64,000 bases of DNA from B69-G16 sp964501905. GTDB lineage: Archaea > Thermoproteota > Thermoprotei > Thermofilales > B69-G16. Positions 17,053 through 25,126 of this stretch are shown here, piece after piece (the first letter of the stretch is position 1; each line of letters opens with the position of its first letter). The position numbers were made by a program, and so were the translations under genes. Location: assembly GCA_964501905.1 (NCBI GenBank), contig CAZCTW010000011.1, positions 1-64,000 on the forward strand, read 5' to 3'. The notes below the pieces were generated by a model that did not search any database, was not told where the DNA came from, and saw nothing but the letters and a program-made list of their open reading frames with translations.

Positions 17053-17913
17053 TTATAAAGAACTTAAGAAGAAGCTCATAATCCCTAGAGCCATGCCTAT
17101 CAGCGTTTTCTTCCTTAAAGAATCGGCGTTCTCTATGGTAGGCTTTTCGACTATACTGTAGGCTGAGTAGAGAAATATTAAATCCGTAGGCGCTAAAAGC
17201 GCTAAGTACAGTAATGGGTTTTTAACGAAGAAGTGCAAGTAAATGCTTAAGATAACAGCTGTAATGAAGAGGAGAGAGGCGAGCGTAGCCGCCGTTTGAG
17301 AACCAGCTATTATAGCTAGAGTACGCACATCGGCTTTTCTATCGCCTTCGATATCTCTTATCCCCTTCACTATCTCCCTCCCCAATGCGGCGAAGAATGC
17401 TACCGCCGAAAATAGGATAACGTTTAGCGGCACTTCTGGGAAATACCCTAAAACAAGCGCGCCGTAGACGAACGGCAGCGCGGTAGAGTACGCGACAAGG
17501 AAGTTTCCGAAAATACCGCTCTTCTTAAAATAGGCGTTATACAGCATGCCTATAAAGGCTGTGAGCGCGACGAGGACAAGTGCGTATAAGTTAATTAAAG
17601 CGTTAATTAGGACTCCCGCGGAAAGAGTCAAGAAACCAAAGAGAAAAGCCTCCCTTAAGCTCAGTTCTCCGGTAACTAGCGGTCTATCGGGAGCGTTTAT
17701 CCGATCCTCTTCGACGTTGAAATAGTCGTTGAAAGCGAAAATACCGGCTTCAACTAATACTCCCGAGACCATGCCGAGAACTAGCTTTATTATTTTACCT
17801 ATGGAAAAGACTCCCATTTCTTCGACCGCAAAAGCTCCCGTGAATACTGCTAAGGCAACCATTAATCCATGCTCAAGCCTTGACAATTTAACATAGGCTT
17901 TGACGCTAGCCAC
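17053..17913 (-). CDS. UbiA-family prenyltransferase (probable DGGGP synthase)
   Basis: A membrane prenyltransferase of 286 residues with about eight hydrophobic segments. The first aspartate-rich motif NDYFNVEEDRINAPDRPLV sits near residue 65 and the second, DIEGDRKADVRTLAI, near residue 190. In archaea the usual member is digeranylgeranylglyceryl phosphate synthase, which adds the second C20 chain to make ether lipids. Length and motif spacing fit that enzyme best. It interrupts the ribosomal gene cluster on the opposite strand. Confidence 0.8.
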   Translation of the reverse strand: MASVKAYVKLSRLEHGLMVALAVFTGAFAVEEMGVFSIGKIIKLVLGMVSGVLVEAGIFAFNDYFNVEEDRINAPDRPLVTGELSLREAFLFGFLTLSAGVLINALINLYALVLVALTAFIGMLYNAYFKKSGIFGNFLVAYSTALPFVYGALVLGYFPEVPLNVILFSAVAFFAALGREIVKGIRDIEGDRKADVRTLAIIAGSQTAATLASLLFITAVILSIYLHFFVKNPLLYLALLAPTDLIFLYSAYSIVEKPTIENADSLRKKTLIGMALGIMSFFLSSL

Positions 17914-18074
17914 GGTATAAAGAGTATAGACTAAGAAATAAAAATTAGGTTTAAAGAATCAGCTAAGTCCCCGACTATATCGGAGTTTCGCGTAATTGTG
18001 CGGTTTTAGACGCGCATAGGAGCATGAAAAACTTATAAAGGGGGGTGTTGCTATTAGGGTAGCCACTCTGTAGG

Positions 18075-18551
18075 ATGAAAATAGGTGTCAAAATGCCGTC
18101 GTGGAAGTACTCGGTCGCCCTAGATCCAGATACGACAGCGATAGCGGCGGGTAGAGACTTGAGGATCTCGTATAAAGCCGCAGTTGAAATACTAAGAGAG
18201 ATTAAGGGATTAAGAGTGGATAAAGCTGAGAAATTGTTAGAGGATGTTATAGAGAAACGTAGACCGATACCCTTTAGATGCTTCAACGGGAAAGTAGGGC
18301 ATAGAAAAGGAGAGAGTTTCGGACCTGGTAGATACCCGGTAAAAGCCGCGAAGTACATACTTAAAGTGCTTAGAGAAGCGAAGGCGAACGCCGAGTATAA
18401 AGGACTCGACGTTACAAAGCTCTGGATAGTGCACGCCGCCGCACATAAAGGAATTAAAATTAGAAAATACAAACCTAGAGCTTTTGGTAGAGCTACTCCC
18501 TTCTTCCAACAATTAGTCCACGTAGAGATAGGAGTGGAGGAGAGAACATGA
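18075..18551 (+). CDS. rplV: 50S ribosomal protein uL22 (L22p)
   Basis: Large-subunit protein lining the exit tunnel. The N-terminus WKYSVALDPDTTAIAAGRDL and the C-terminal half with WIVHAAAHKGIKIRKYKPRA are typical of archaeal and eukaryotic L22. The length, 158, is normal. A TATA-like CTTATAAAG at about 18028-18036 indicates that transcription of the L22-S3-L29-Rnp1-S17-L14 run starts here. It overlaps the uS3 start by four bases, indicating coupled translation. Confidence 0.95.
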   Translation: MKIGVKMPSWKYSVALDPDTTAIAAGRDLRISYKAAVEILREIKGLRVDKAEKLLEDVIEKRRPIPFRCFNGKVGHRKGESFGPGRYPVKAAKYILKVLREAKANAEYKGLDVTKLWIVHAAAHKGIKIRKYKPRAFGRATPFFQQLVHVEIGVEERT

Positions 18552-19153
18552 CCACGAAAAAAATCTTTATAGATCAAGGTTTAAAGCTGATGGAGATCAA
18601 CGAGTATCTCTCCAGAAGGCTTAACAGAGCCGGGTATATAGACGTCCAAATCTTCCGAACACCTATAGGGACTAGAGTGGTTATATTCGCGGAGAGACCT
18701 CCGATAGTTATAGGCAAGCGCGGCTTAACTATAAAAGAGATAGCTCAGATTTTAGAGAGAGAGTTTGGGCTTGAAAACCCGCAGATCGACGTAGCTCAGA
18801 TACAAAACCCCGAACTAAACGCTAAGATAATGGCTTATAGGATAGCGCGCGCCCTCGTCAGAGGCGTAAAGTTCAGGAGGGCCGCCTTTATAGCTTTAAG
18901 GCGCATCATGGAAGCCGGAGCGAAAGGCGCTGAGATCGTTATAAGCGGCAAGCTGACTTCCGAACGCGCCCGCTTTGAGAAGTTCAAAGCGGGGGTAATA
19001 GTCAAGTCGGGCAGACCTAGAGAAGAGTACGTAGACGAGGCGGTGATACACGTTCTTTTAAAACCGGGGGTCTACGGCGTAAAAGTGAGGATAATGCCCC
19101 CAGTTAAGCTACCGGATAAAATCGAGATAAAAGCTCCAGTAGAGCAAACGTAG
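18548..19153 (+). CDS. rpsC: 30S ribosomal protein uS3 (S3p)
   Basis: Small-subunit protein at the mRNA entry. The KH domain shows PPIVIGKRGLTIKEIAQILE (GxxG-type loop) near residue 58, followed by the S3 C-terminal domain with RAAFIALRRIMEAGAKGAEI and SGKLTSERARFEKFKAG. The 201-residue length fits archaeal S3. It overlaps uL22 by four bases (ATGA) and is followed by uL29 after a short gap. Confidence 0.95.
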   Translation: MTTKKIFIDQGLKLMEINEYLSRRLNRAGYIDVQIFRTPIGTRVVIFAERPPIVIGKRGLTIKEIAQILEREFGLENPQIDVAQIQNPELNAKIMAYRIARALVRGVKFRRAAFIALRRIMEAGAKGAEIVISGKLTSERARFEKFKAGVIVKSGRPREEYVDEAVIHVLLKPGVYGVKVRIMPPVKLPDKIEIKAPVEQT

Positions 19154-19168
19154 GAAAAGGTGATTCTT

Positions 19169-19381
19169 ATGGCGATACTTAGAGCGAGAGATATCAGGCG
19201 TATGAAACCTGAGGAGAGAAGGAAAAAACTAGAGGAGCTGAGAGCTGAGCTGATAAACCTGAGAGCTCAAGCGAGCATCGCTGGCGGCATGGTAACCAAC
19301 CCGGCGCGTATAAGAGAGATAAGGAAGGCGATAGCGAGAATCTTGACTATAGAGAAGGAGGAGCTAAAGCGTCGGCGATGA
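19169..19381 (+). CDS. rpmC: 50S ribosomal protein uL29 (L29p)
   Basis: A two-helix protein near the tunnel exit. ARDIRRMKPEERRKKLEELR and NPARIREIRKAIARILTIEK are the two helices of the family. I chose ATG 19169 because AGGTGAT lies just before it; an in-frame GTG at 19160 would add three residues. It overlaps the start of the RNase P protein gene by four bases. Confidence 0.9.
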   Translation: MAILRARDIRRMKPEERRKKLEELRAELINLRAQASIAGGMVTNPARIREIRKAIARILTIEKEELKRRR

Positions 19382-19659
19382 AAACAACTCCTAAAAACTT
19401 GCCCAGACACGAGCTTATAGGTTTAGAAGTGGAAGTAGTCGAAAGCCCTAATCCCTCTCAGGTCGGTATAAGGGGGATCATCGTTTTCGAAACAATGAAT
19501 ACTTTAATAATAGATACGGCTAAAGGTAGGAAGGTAGTACCTAAAAAATATAGAGTTTTTAAGATACGGCTTCCGGAAAGCACAGCGGTTCTCGTCGAAG
19601 GAGACATAATTCTCGGACGCCCGGAGGATAGATTGAAGAAGAAGTTGAAAAGTTGGTAA
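19378..19659 (+). CDS. rnp1: RNase P protein component 1 (Rpp29/Pop4)
   Basis: Binds the RNase P RNA and helps mature tRNA 5' ends. The beta-barrel core shows RHELIGLEVEVVESPNPSQV, GIRGIIVFETMNTLIID and VVPKKYRVFKIRLP, characteristic of archaeal Rpp29. The 93-residue length is normal. In many archaea the gene sits exactly here between L29 and S17, which supports the call. The start overlaps uL29 by four bases. Confidence 0.9.
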   Translation: MKTTPKNLPRHELIGLEVEVVESPNPSQVGIRGIIVFETMNTLIIDTAKGRKVVPKKYRVFKIRLPESTAVLVEGDIILGRPEDRLKKKLKSW

Positions 19660-19709
19660 CGAATCATTTATATATTCATGGAGCTTGTGTAAAGTCTACG
19701 GGGAGGAAG

Positions 19710-20048
19710 ATGGCTAAAAAAGTGAGGAACGTAGGAATACCCTGGATAAAACCCCCCAAGGATACCTGTGATGATCCTAACTGTCCATGGCACGGAAATT
19801 TAAGAGTAAGGGGTATATTACTAGAGGGAAAGGTGGAAAAAATTAAAATGCAGAAAACCGCCGTCGTGGTGAGAGACTACCTCCACTACGTCCCCAAGTA
19901 CAAACGATACGAAAGGAGGAGGAGCAAGATACACGCCCACCTGCCCCCGTGCATCGACGTTAAGCCGGGAGATGTAGTAATTATGGGCGAGACGAGGCCT
20001 ATAGCTAAATCCGTCGCATTCGTTATATTGGCTAAGAAAGGCGATTAG
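19710..20048 (+). CDS. rpsQ: 30S ribosomal protein uS17 (S17p)
   Basis: Binds 16S rRNA in the small-subunit body. KDTCDDPNCPWHGNLRVRG is the archaeal-specific N-terminal segment, followed by the OB-fold core with EGKVEKIKMQKTAVVVRDYL, YVPKYKRYERRRSKIHAHLP and GDVVIMGETRPIAKS. I start it at ATG 19710, preceded by GGGGAGG; an upstream TTG at 19653 is in frame but would add 19 unrelated residues and overlap rnp1. Confidence 0.95.
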   Translation: MAKKVRNVGIPWIKPPKDTCDDPNCPWHGNLRVRGILLEGKVEKIKMQKTAVVVRDYLHYVPKYKRYERRRSKIHAHLPPCIDVKPGDVVIMGETRPIAKSVAFVILAKKGD

Positions 20049-20060
20049 AGGTGACGACAA

Positions 20061-20486
20061 GTGGCTAAGAGAGGCTTTAAGGTAGTAGGCGTATCTTATA
20101 GGCTTCACTTAACCCCGGGCGTCTTCAACGAAAGCCTAGTGAGAGTAGCCGATAACTCCGGCGCCACGCTTGCCAGAGTTATAGGAGTACTCCACCACAA
20201 AACTGTCTGGAGGCGTATCCCCGGCGCGAGCGTAGGAGATATAGTCGTAGTATCTATCCGCGCCGGGAAACCGGAGCTAAGGAAGCAGATTATGCACGCG
20301 GTTGTAATTAGGCAGAGAAGGCCCTACAGACGACGCGACGGTACGTGGATATGCTTCGAAGACAACGCCGTCGTGTTGGTAACTCCTGAGGGCGAACCTA
20401 AGGGGAGCGAGATTAGAGGGCCTTTGGCAAAGGAAGCAGCGGAGAGATGGCCTAAGTTAGCCGGTATGGCTTCTATCATCGTATAA
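20061..20486 (+). CDS. rplN: 50S ribosomal protein uL14 (L14p)
   Basis: Large-subunit protein at the subunit interface. RVADNSGATLARVIGVL near residue 29, GDIVVVSIRAGKPELRKQIM and HAVVIRQRRPYRRRDGT identify the family; the end, with AKEAAERWPKLAGMASIIV, matches archaeal L14. It starts with GTG after AGGTGACGA. Its stop overlaps the start of the nuclease-like gene by one base. The genes usually next (uL24, eS4, uL5) are not here. Confidence 0.95.
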   Translation: MAKRGFKVVGVSYRLHLTPGVFNESLVRVADNSGATLARVIGVLHHKTVWRRIPGASVGDIVVVSIRAGKPELRKQIMHAVVIRQRRPYRRRDGTWICFEDNAVVLVTPEGEPKGSEIRGPLAKEAAERWPKLAGMASIIV

Positions 20487-21187
20487 TGCTCTTAGAGAAC
20501 ATTTTACGTCTTCTTTTGAGAGAATTCTCGACAAGGGATCGTGTAGCGGTAGGGGATTTTACTAGAAGTATAGGTGTAGAGGAGAAAGCCGTCATAGAAG
20601 CCGTTGAAGTCTATGGGTTGAAAATCGAAGAAGGATATATTCTGGTGGAAGACTGGAGAAACTTCATCTTTAACCTACTAGAAAAAGGCTTCAACCTGGA
20701 AGATATACTCCGCTACCTCTATTGGAGGGAGTTCGAAAATATATGTGAAGCCGTCCTGATGATGGCCGGCTTCTACACGTTTAGGAATTTGAGGTTTAAA
20801 GCTCGGGGTAGGCGGTACGAGATAGATGTCGTCGGCGTGAAGGGAGATAAGGTACTTCTCATCGACTGCAAGAAGTGGAAGAGGATGTCCAGCTCTATGT
20901 TGAAAAACGCCGTTGAGAAGCAACTTGAAAGAACTAGAGCTCTCTCCGAAACGCTTGAAAGCGTTGGGCTACACCTCGAATATAGCCGTATACTGTTGAT
21001 CCCGGTTATCGTCACTATGCTGGCCGGAGATATGGCTTTTTATGATTCTGTTCCTATAGTTCCAATATCAAAGCTTAAAAACTTCCTCTACAACTTTGAA
21101 AATATCTTAGATAAGTTAAACGTAGAGGAAGTTTATATCACAAGACTATTCGAGCGAAGAGGTTCGAGCCTTGAAGAGGAAGGTTAA
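20486..21187 (+). CDS. Restriction-endonuclease-like (PD-(D/E)xK) protein
   Basis: A 233-residue protein with an N-terminal helical region, perhaps winged helix (about 1-75), then a putative nuclease core: FENICEAVLMMAGF, YEIDVVGVKGDKVLLIDCKK near residue 115-135. The E, D and the D-x-K of IDCKKW are arranged as in Mrr-like and archaeal nuclease families. The start codon overlaps the uL14 stop, and the 3' end overlaps the Toprim gene by 17 bases, so it is co-expressed with translation genes. A role in DNA repair or RNA cleavage is inferred only from the fold. Confidence 0.6.
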   Translation: MLLENILRLLLREFSTRDRVAVGDFTRSIGVEEKAVIEAVEVYGLKIEEGYILVEDWRNFIFNLLEKGFNLEDILRYLYWREFENICEAVLMMAGFYTFRNLRFKARGRRYEIDVVGVKGDKVLLIDCKKWKRMSSSMLKNAVEKQLERTRALSETLESVGLHLEYSRILLIPVIVTMLAGDMAFYDSVPIVPISKLKNFLYNFENILDKLNVEEVYITRLFERRGSSLEEEG

Positions 21188-21569
21188 AGCTGAGGAAGAG
21201 ATAAATCGTATAATAGAGGAGATAAACAGAGAAATCGATCTAGTAGTTGTCGAAGGGATACACGATGAAGAAGTACTTAGATTGCTGGGGTATAGAGGGG
21301 AAGTATTGAGGTTTTCGAGTTTTAGAGGAGTATTATCCATTTCCGAACAGTTGGAGAGAAACTTTCCGGGTAAGAGGGTGTTGATACTCACGGATTACGA
21401 CAGGAGAGGAGAGGAGTTAAACGATAAGATCAAAAAAGCTCTTGAGACTTCCAGAGTAAAGATAAACGAACGTTTGAGGAGGGATTTAGGGCTATTGCTC
21501 TCCAAGTACTCTATAAAAACCATAGAGGAGGCGCGGGGCCTTCTCGTTAAAGATTACAGGCTTTTATAG
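21171..21569 (+). CDS. Small Toprim-domain protein
   Basis: A 132-residue protein with the two Toprim signatures: LVVVEGIHDEEVLRLLG (the invariant Glu) near residue 24-40 and RVLILTDYDRRGEEL (DxD) near residue 75. Small archaeal Toprim proteins are related to RNase M5 and DnaG/OLD catalytic modules and bind Mg2+ for phosphate chemistry. It overlaps the nuclease-like gene by 17 bases and ends six bases inside the opposite-strand gene. The substrate is unknown; RNA processing is plausible from the ribosomal context. Confidence 0.75.
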   Translation: MKRKVKAEEEINRIIEEINREIDLVVVEGIHDEEVLRLLGYRGEVLRFSSFRGVLSISEQLERNFPGKRVLILTDYDRRGEELNDKIKKALETSRVKINERLRRDLGLLLSKYSIKTIEEARGLLVKDYRLL

Positions 21570-21824
21570 TAGCTTCTTCCCGGAGTTTTTAAGATATCTC
21601 TGGATATTCTCAAGCCCTATAACTACGGCGTCAGGCGTCGTCATGATAGGCGTATCCATAGTTCCGAACTCCACCAAAAGCCATCCTCTAAGTCCATTCC
21701 TTGATACGTCGATTTTCTTAAACTCAACACCCATGCTCCTCAACAATTTCTCCGCTTCTAAGCTCTCCCTGCCGTTATCCGCGAATAAGTAGACCTTTAC
21801 CAAACTTTCCACCATAACGGTCAT
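21564..21824 (-). CDS. Thioredoxin-fold protein without the redox cysteines
   Basis: An 86-residue protein with a glutaredoxin-like order: strand VKVYLFADNG, helix RESLEAEKLLRSMGVEF, strand KKIDVS, then MTTPDAVVIGLENIQRYL with the cis-proline-like TTP. Where glutaredoxins have CxxC there is ADNGRE, so it cannot act as a dithiol redox protein. A binding or regulatory role is possible. It lies alone on the minus strand, convergent with the Toprim gene. Confidence 0.5.
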   Translation of the reverse strand: MTVMVESLVKVYLFADNGRESLEAEKLLRSMGVEFKKIDVSRNGLRGWLLVEFGTMDTPIMTTPDAVVIGLENIQRYLKNSGKKLL

Positions 21825-21984
21825 CTCAATTCAGAGCATTAATCGTCTTCTCTTAAAGTCGTGAGATAATACCTCCGTTATACATTAATATCGCACGTTG
21901 AGAGATGGATGAAACTAAAACACATAGCCAACACGTATAATAATAACGAGTTATTTTTAATGCAGATGTGGTTAGGCGATCTCT

Positions 21985-23076
21985 ATGATAATATTCGCGA
22001 CCGGGATAAGCGGGAGTAAGCGACTAGAATACCTCGAAGGAGTAGCTGAGCTGTCCCAGGGTAGAATCAAGGTAAAGGATATAGGCTCGCTCATGTTTGA
22101 AAAATCAAGCCACCTCGGCATAAACATACCAGAGGGCAAAATCCTAGATTTAGATCCCTTTGCGCTGAACTACCTCAGAGCCGCCATATTCGAGGAGATA
22201 CTTAAGGAGAAGAAAAAATTTGAAAACGGTAAAGACTTGATCATTAGCACTCACACGTGCTTTAGGTGGAAAAAGCATCTAGTCCCCGCTTTTAACTTCT
22301 ACTACTTGAACAGGCTTAACCCCGACCTCTACGTAACCGTAATAGACAACATCCACAGAGTTAAGGCTAGGCTCGAGAAGACTCCACACTGGAGGGGACG
22401 GCTGAGCGTAAAAGACCTTTTGATATGGCGGGACGAGGAAGTCTTTATAACGGAGATGTTGGCTCAATACCAGGATAAGCCTCACTACATCATAGCTCGA
22501 GATGAAGGACCGGAGCTGCTCTACAACCTCATCTACAGAGTTGAGAAGAGGAAAAAAGCCGGAGAAAAACCGGCGCTTAAAGCCTACCTCAGCTACCCTA
22601 TAACCCACGTGCAAGAGGAGTTTTTAAAAGAAAAAGAGGAAGTTAAAAAACGCTTGAAAGACGCCGGGATAATAATCTTCGACCCCATCAGCATTAAAGA
22701 AGTAGAACTGCTAGGCTACGCCGAGGAAGCAAAAAAAGAAGGAAAAGACGGGGTAGAAGTCGAAGTCGACGGAGAGAAGGCGTTTATACCGGTTAAAGAA
22801 CTTATGGAGGCTCGGGAGGATATAGTGAACCAAGTCGTAGCTAGGGATTATAAATTGATAGAGCAGGCGGACGCCATTATAGTCTACTACCCTATAACCA
22901 CGCTGTCTCCCGGGGTTTTAAGCGAGATAAACTACGGCTTCACCCACAATAAAGACGTGTTCACCATATTCCCCTATAAAAGCATAAGCCCCTTCTTCGA
23001 ATACTACACCACTAAAATATTCAACGACGTCGAAGACCTACTGGAATTCCTGAGCTCTCAAGGCTACCTAGCCTAG
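21985..23076 (+). CDS. P-loop NTPase fused to nucleoside deoxyribosyltransferase-like domain
   Basis: The N-terminal half (1-185) resembles an adenylate-kinase-like P-loop protein: IIFATGISGSKRLEYL carries a GxxGxxKR loop, and LIISTHTCFRWKKHLVPAFN, VTVIDNIHRVKARL suggest a nucleoside or nucleotide substrate. The C-terminal half (from about 200) looks like a nucleoside 2-deoxyribosyltransferase-like (NDT/MazG-associated) domain: KAYLSYPITH, then QVVARDYKLIEQADAIIVYYP and SEINYGF. The lysine of the P-loop is followed by R in place of the usual S/T. The combined function is unknown; nucleotide salvage or nucleotide signalling is an inference. Confidence 0.55.
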   Translation: MIIFATGISGSKRLEYLEGVAELSQGRIKVKDIGSLMFEKSSHLGINIPEGKILDLDPFALNYLRAAIFEEILKEKKKFENGKDLIISTHTCFRWKKHLVPAFNFYYLNRLNPDLYVTVIDNIHRVKARLEKTPHWRGRLSVKDLLIWRDEEVFITEMLAQYQDKPHYIIARDEGPELLYNLIYRVEKRKKAGEKPALKAYLSYPITHVQEEFLKEKEEVKKRLKDAGIIIFDPISIKEVELLGYAEEAKKEGKDGVEVEVDGEKAFIPVKELMEAREDIVNQVVARDYKLIEQADAIIVYYPITTLSPGVLSEINYGFTHNKDVFTIFPYKSISPFFEYYTTKIFNDVEDLLEFLSSQGYLA

Positions 23077-23439
23077 AGCGTATATACAGAGCAGTCCTCC
23101 TGCAGCTATACCCCTTGCTTTAGGCTCAGGCTCTCCGTGAAGCGAGCAGTAGACCACTGGACTTGAATTGTGGAAGCCGTAGAATCCCCTGTGGAGGGGG
23201 CATTTCAAGCAAGTTTTAAAGTTTATACTCTTCTTTTTAAGAGGACAGGGCACGAGGAGGCTCACCTTAAGTTCTCTTAAACCGTTCCAATACCTACACT
23301 TCACCTTTACGTCCGGCCATAAGCCTTCTACGCCCTGGAAAAACTGACACTTCCTACATTCTTCGAAGCTTACAGCCCCTTTCCTGGGGCATGAGTCCAC
23401 TATCACGCTTACAGGTATGCTCTTAAATTTCCTCGACAT
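23068..23439 (-). CDS. Cysteine-rich protein with tandem CPxK...C..C units
   Basis: Two similar halves are visible: CPRKGAVSFEECRKCQFFQG followed by VKCRYW, and CPLKKKSINFKTCLKCPLHR followed by VVYCSL. Each has four cysteines, fit to bind zinc or an iron-sulfur cluster. I chose ATG 23439, preceded by TAGGCGAGA; the frame extends five residues upstream. Its 3' end overlaps the 3' end of the P-loop gene by nine bases, convergent. The family is not recognised by name. Confidence 0.6.
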   Translation of the reverse strand: MSRKFKSIPVSVIVDSCPRKGAVSFEECRKCQFFQGVEGLWPDVKVKCRYWNGLRELKVSLLVPCPLKKKSINFKTCLKCPLHRGFYGFHNSSPVVYCSLHGEPEPKARGIAAGGLLCIYALG

Positions 23440-23532
23440 ATCTCGCCTAAGCACAGCCCCCTGCTCTTAAGTTCTACGTCAGGTAAATGACAGTTTTTTA
23501 AGTTAGATACGCGTAGAAATACCGGACACCGT

Positions 23533-24420
23533 ATGGAGGGGAAGGAAGAGCTCTTACGCAGGCTATTCAGGTCTGAGGGGAGGAGGGAGGTACTCAGGAC
23601 TATAGCCCGGGAGAATATAGTGACTACCAGCGAGATTGTGAGGAGGACGGGGTTGCGTAGGCAGACAGTCGTGGAGTATTTGAAGGAGTTCGAGAATTTA
23701 GGGCTGATAAAAGTGAAAAAGGACCAAAAGCCGTGGATAGTTTTGGCCAGCGAAGAGCTCAAACTCCTCCCCATCGAGAAGAGGGTAGAGGAGAAAAGGA
23801 TAAAGTTTAGGTATTCCTGGTCCGACTTCCCGGCCTGCCTATGCAGGGGTAATAGGTTGGACCTGGTCTTCGTGTGGGGCTCGGGTAGGGTCGAAAAGGC
23901 GGAGGCTTTAGACGCCGTGGGGATACCGGAAGTCACGGTGAAAATATTCTCTCACGCGCTCTCCTACGAAGTCCCCCGAGAAAACGTGAACATAGTATCC
24001 GGCACAGACATCGAAGTCTTAGAGAATAAAAAACTGCTCTCATTCAATCTCTTCGTGATAGGCTCTGGGATAGTAAACCTGTTAACCGCTAAGATAATGG
24101 AAGAGCTACAACCTCCCATAAGGTTTGAACCTCCCCTGGGCCGCGACATATACTCGGCCATAACCGAGAAGTTCTACTCGGCCGGCGAGGAGCCAGATAA
24201 GTACGCGGGAATTCTAGCCCTCCTGCCTAATCCATGGAATCCCGAGAGAGTAGCCGTACTGGTCGGGGGGATCTTCAAGCAGGGCACGATGGCGGCTTTA
24301 AAAGCTCTAATCAAGCACCTAGACGAACCCGTTTTCCTCAAACCCCACCCCATAGCCGGGATACCCATAAGGGTGGTGAGATCTAATGAACACGGAGATT
24401 TCGCGGGGTTCTTCGAGTAG
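23533..24420 (+). CDS. Winged-HTH regulator with S-layer-like sensor domain
   Basis: The N-terminal 75 residues form an ArsR-like winged helix: GRREVLRTIARENIVTTSEI, RRTGLRRQTVVEYLKEFENL, GLIKVKKDQ. The C-terminal domain has VIGSGIVNLLTAKIMEEL and LALLPNPWNPERVAVLVGGI, then TMAALKALIKHL, a pattern seen in archaeal S-layer-related and regulator proteins. It is transcribed toward TatD, overlapping it by 35 bases, and is divergent from the Cys-rich gene. The ligand and target genes are unknown. Confidence 0.65.
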   Translation: MEGKEELLRRLFRSEGRREVLRTIARENIVTTSEIVRRTGLRRQTVVEYLKEFENLGLIKVKKDQKPWIVLASEELKLLPIEKRVEEKRIKFRYSWSDFPACLCRGNRLDLVFVWGSGRVEKAEALDAVGIPEVTVKIFSHALSYEVPRENVNIVSGTDIEVLENKKLLSFNLFVIGSGIVNLLTAKIMEELQPPIRFEPPLGRDIYSAITEKFYSAGEEPDKYAGILALLPNPWNPERVAVLVGGIFKQGTMAALKALIKHLDEPVFLKPHPIAGIPIRVVRSNEHGDFAGFFE

Positions 24421-25126
24421 GCTTGTAGACGCCCACTGCCACCTCCACGAATTCTCCCTCGGAGATATAGAAAAGTATAGAGGTTACAGGATACTAGCGG
24501 TTTCAGACGACTTTAACTCCTCACTGAGGACTCTGGATATAGCGGAGAGGTTCGATAACGTACTGCCCTGTATAGGCTTACACCCTTGGGAGGTAAAAGA
24601 AGATAGCTTAGACGAAGTCGAGAAGATCTGCGAGCTAGCCCCGAGAGTGAGGTGTCTCGGGGAAATAGGGCTCGATAAGCTATTTACACCCCAAACCTTC
24701 AAGCTCCAGTTAAGAGTATTCTCGATCTTTTTAGAAGCCGCGAAAGAATACGGCTTGATAGTAAATCTACACGCTGCGGGCGCCTGGAGGGAAGTATACG
24801 ACCTGGTGGAGAAGCACGAGATAGAGAAAGCGATTTTCCACTGGTATAGCGGCCCCCTGGATTTGCTCGAGAAAATAACGGATAGCGGCTACTTTATAAC
24901 CATAAACCCAACCGTCAAGATAAACAAGAAGCACATGAAGGCGCTTGAAGCCGTCGAAGTGGAGAACTTGCTCACCGAGAGCGACGGACCCTACAAGTAT
25001 AGAGGTTTTAATTTAAAACCGGAGCTCGTAAAGGAGGTCGTTAGGGTTATAGCCGAGGTCAAAAACTTAGGGGTAGACGAGGTAAAAACTCAAGTAAATA
25101 AGAACCTAGACGCCCTCTTCGCCTAG
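24386..25126 (+). CDS. TatD-family metal-dependent hydrolase
   Basis: An amidohydrolase-fold nuclease of 246 residues. Metal ligands appear in LVDAHCHLHEF near residue 14, LGEIGLDKLF near 95, VNLHAAGAW near 127, FHWYSG near 150 and LTESDGPYK near 195, in the order expected for TatD. Family members cleave DNA 3' ends and take part in repair or DNA turnover. The third ligand segment differs from the usual HxR. The start may be internal (for example GTAGACGC-region codons) since the first residues overlap the upstream regulator gene. Confidence 0.8.
   Translation: MNTEISRGSSSRLVDAHCHLHEFSLGDIEKYRGYRILAVSDDFNSSLRTLDIAERFDNVLPCIGLHPWEVKEDSLDEVEKICELAPRVRCLGEIGLDKLFTPQTFKLQLRVFSIFLEAAKEYGLIVNLHAAGAWREVYDLVEKHEIEKAIFHWYSGPLDLLEKITDSGYFITINPTVKINKKHMKALEAVEVENLLTESDGPYKYRGFNLKPELVKEVVRVIAEVKNLGVDEVKTQVNKNLDALFA

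Noticed and set aside
20486..21569. Restriction-modification system with the methyltransferase at 40582-41562
   Set aside because: The genes are 20 kb apart and the nuclease-like gene is tied to the ribosomal operon, so there is no support for pairing.
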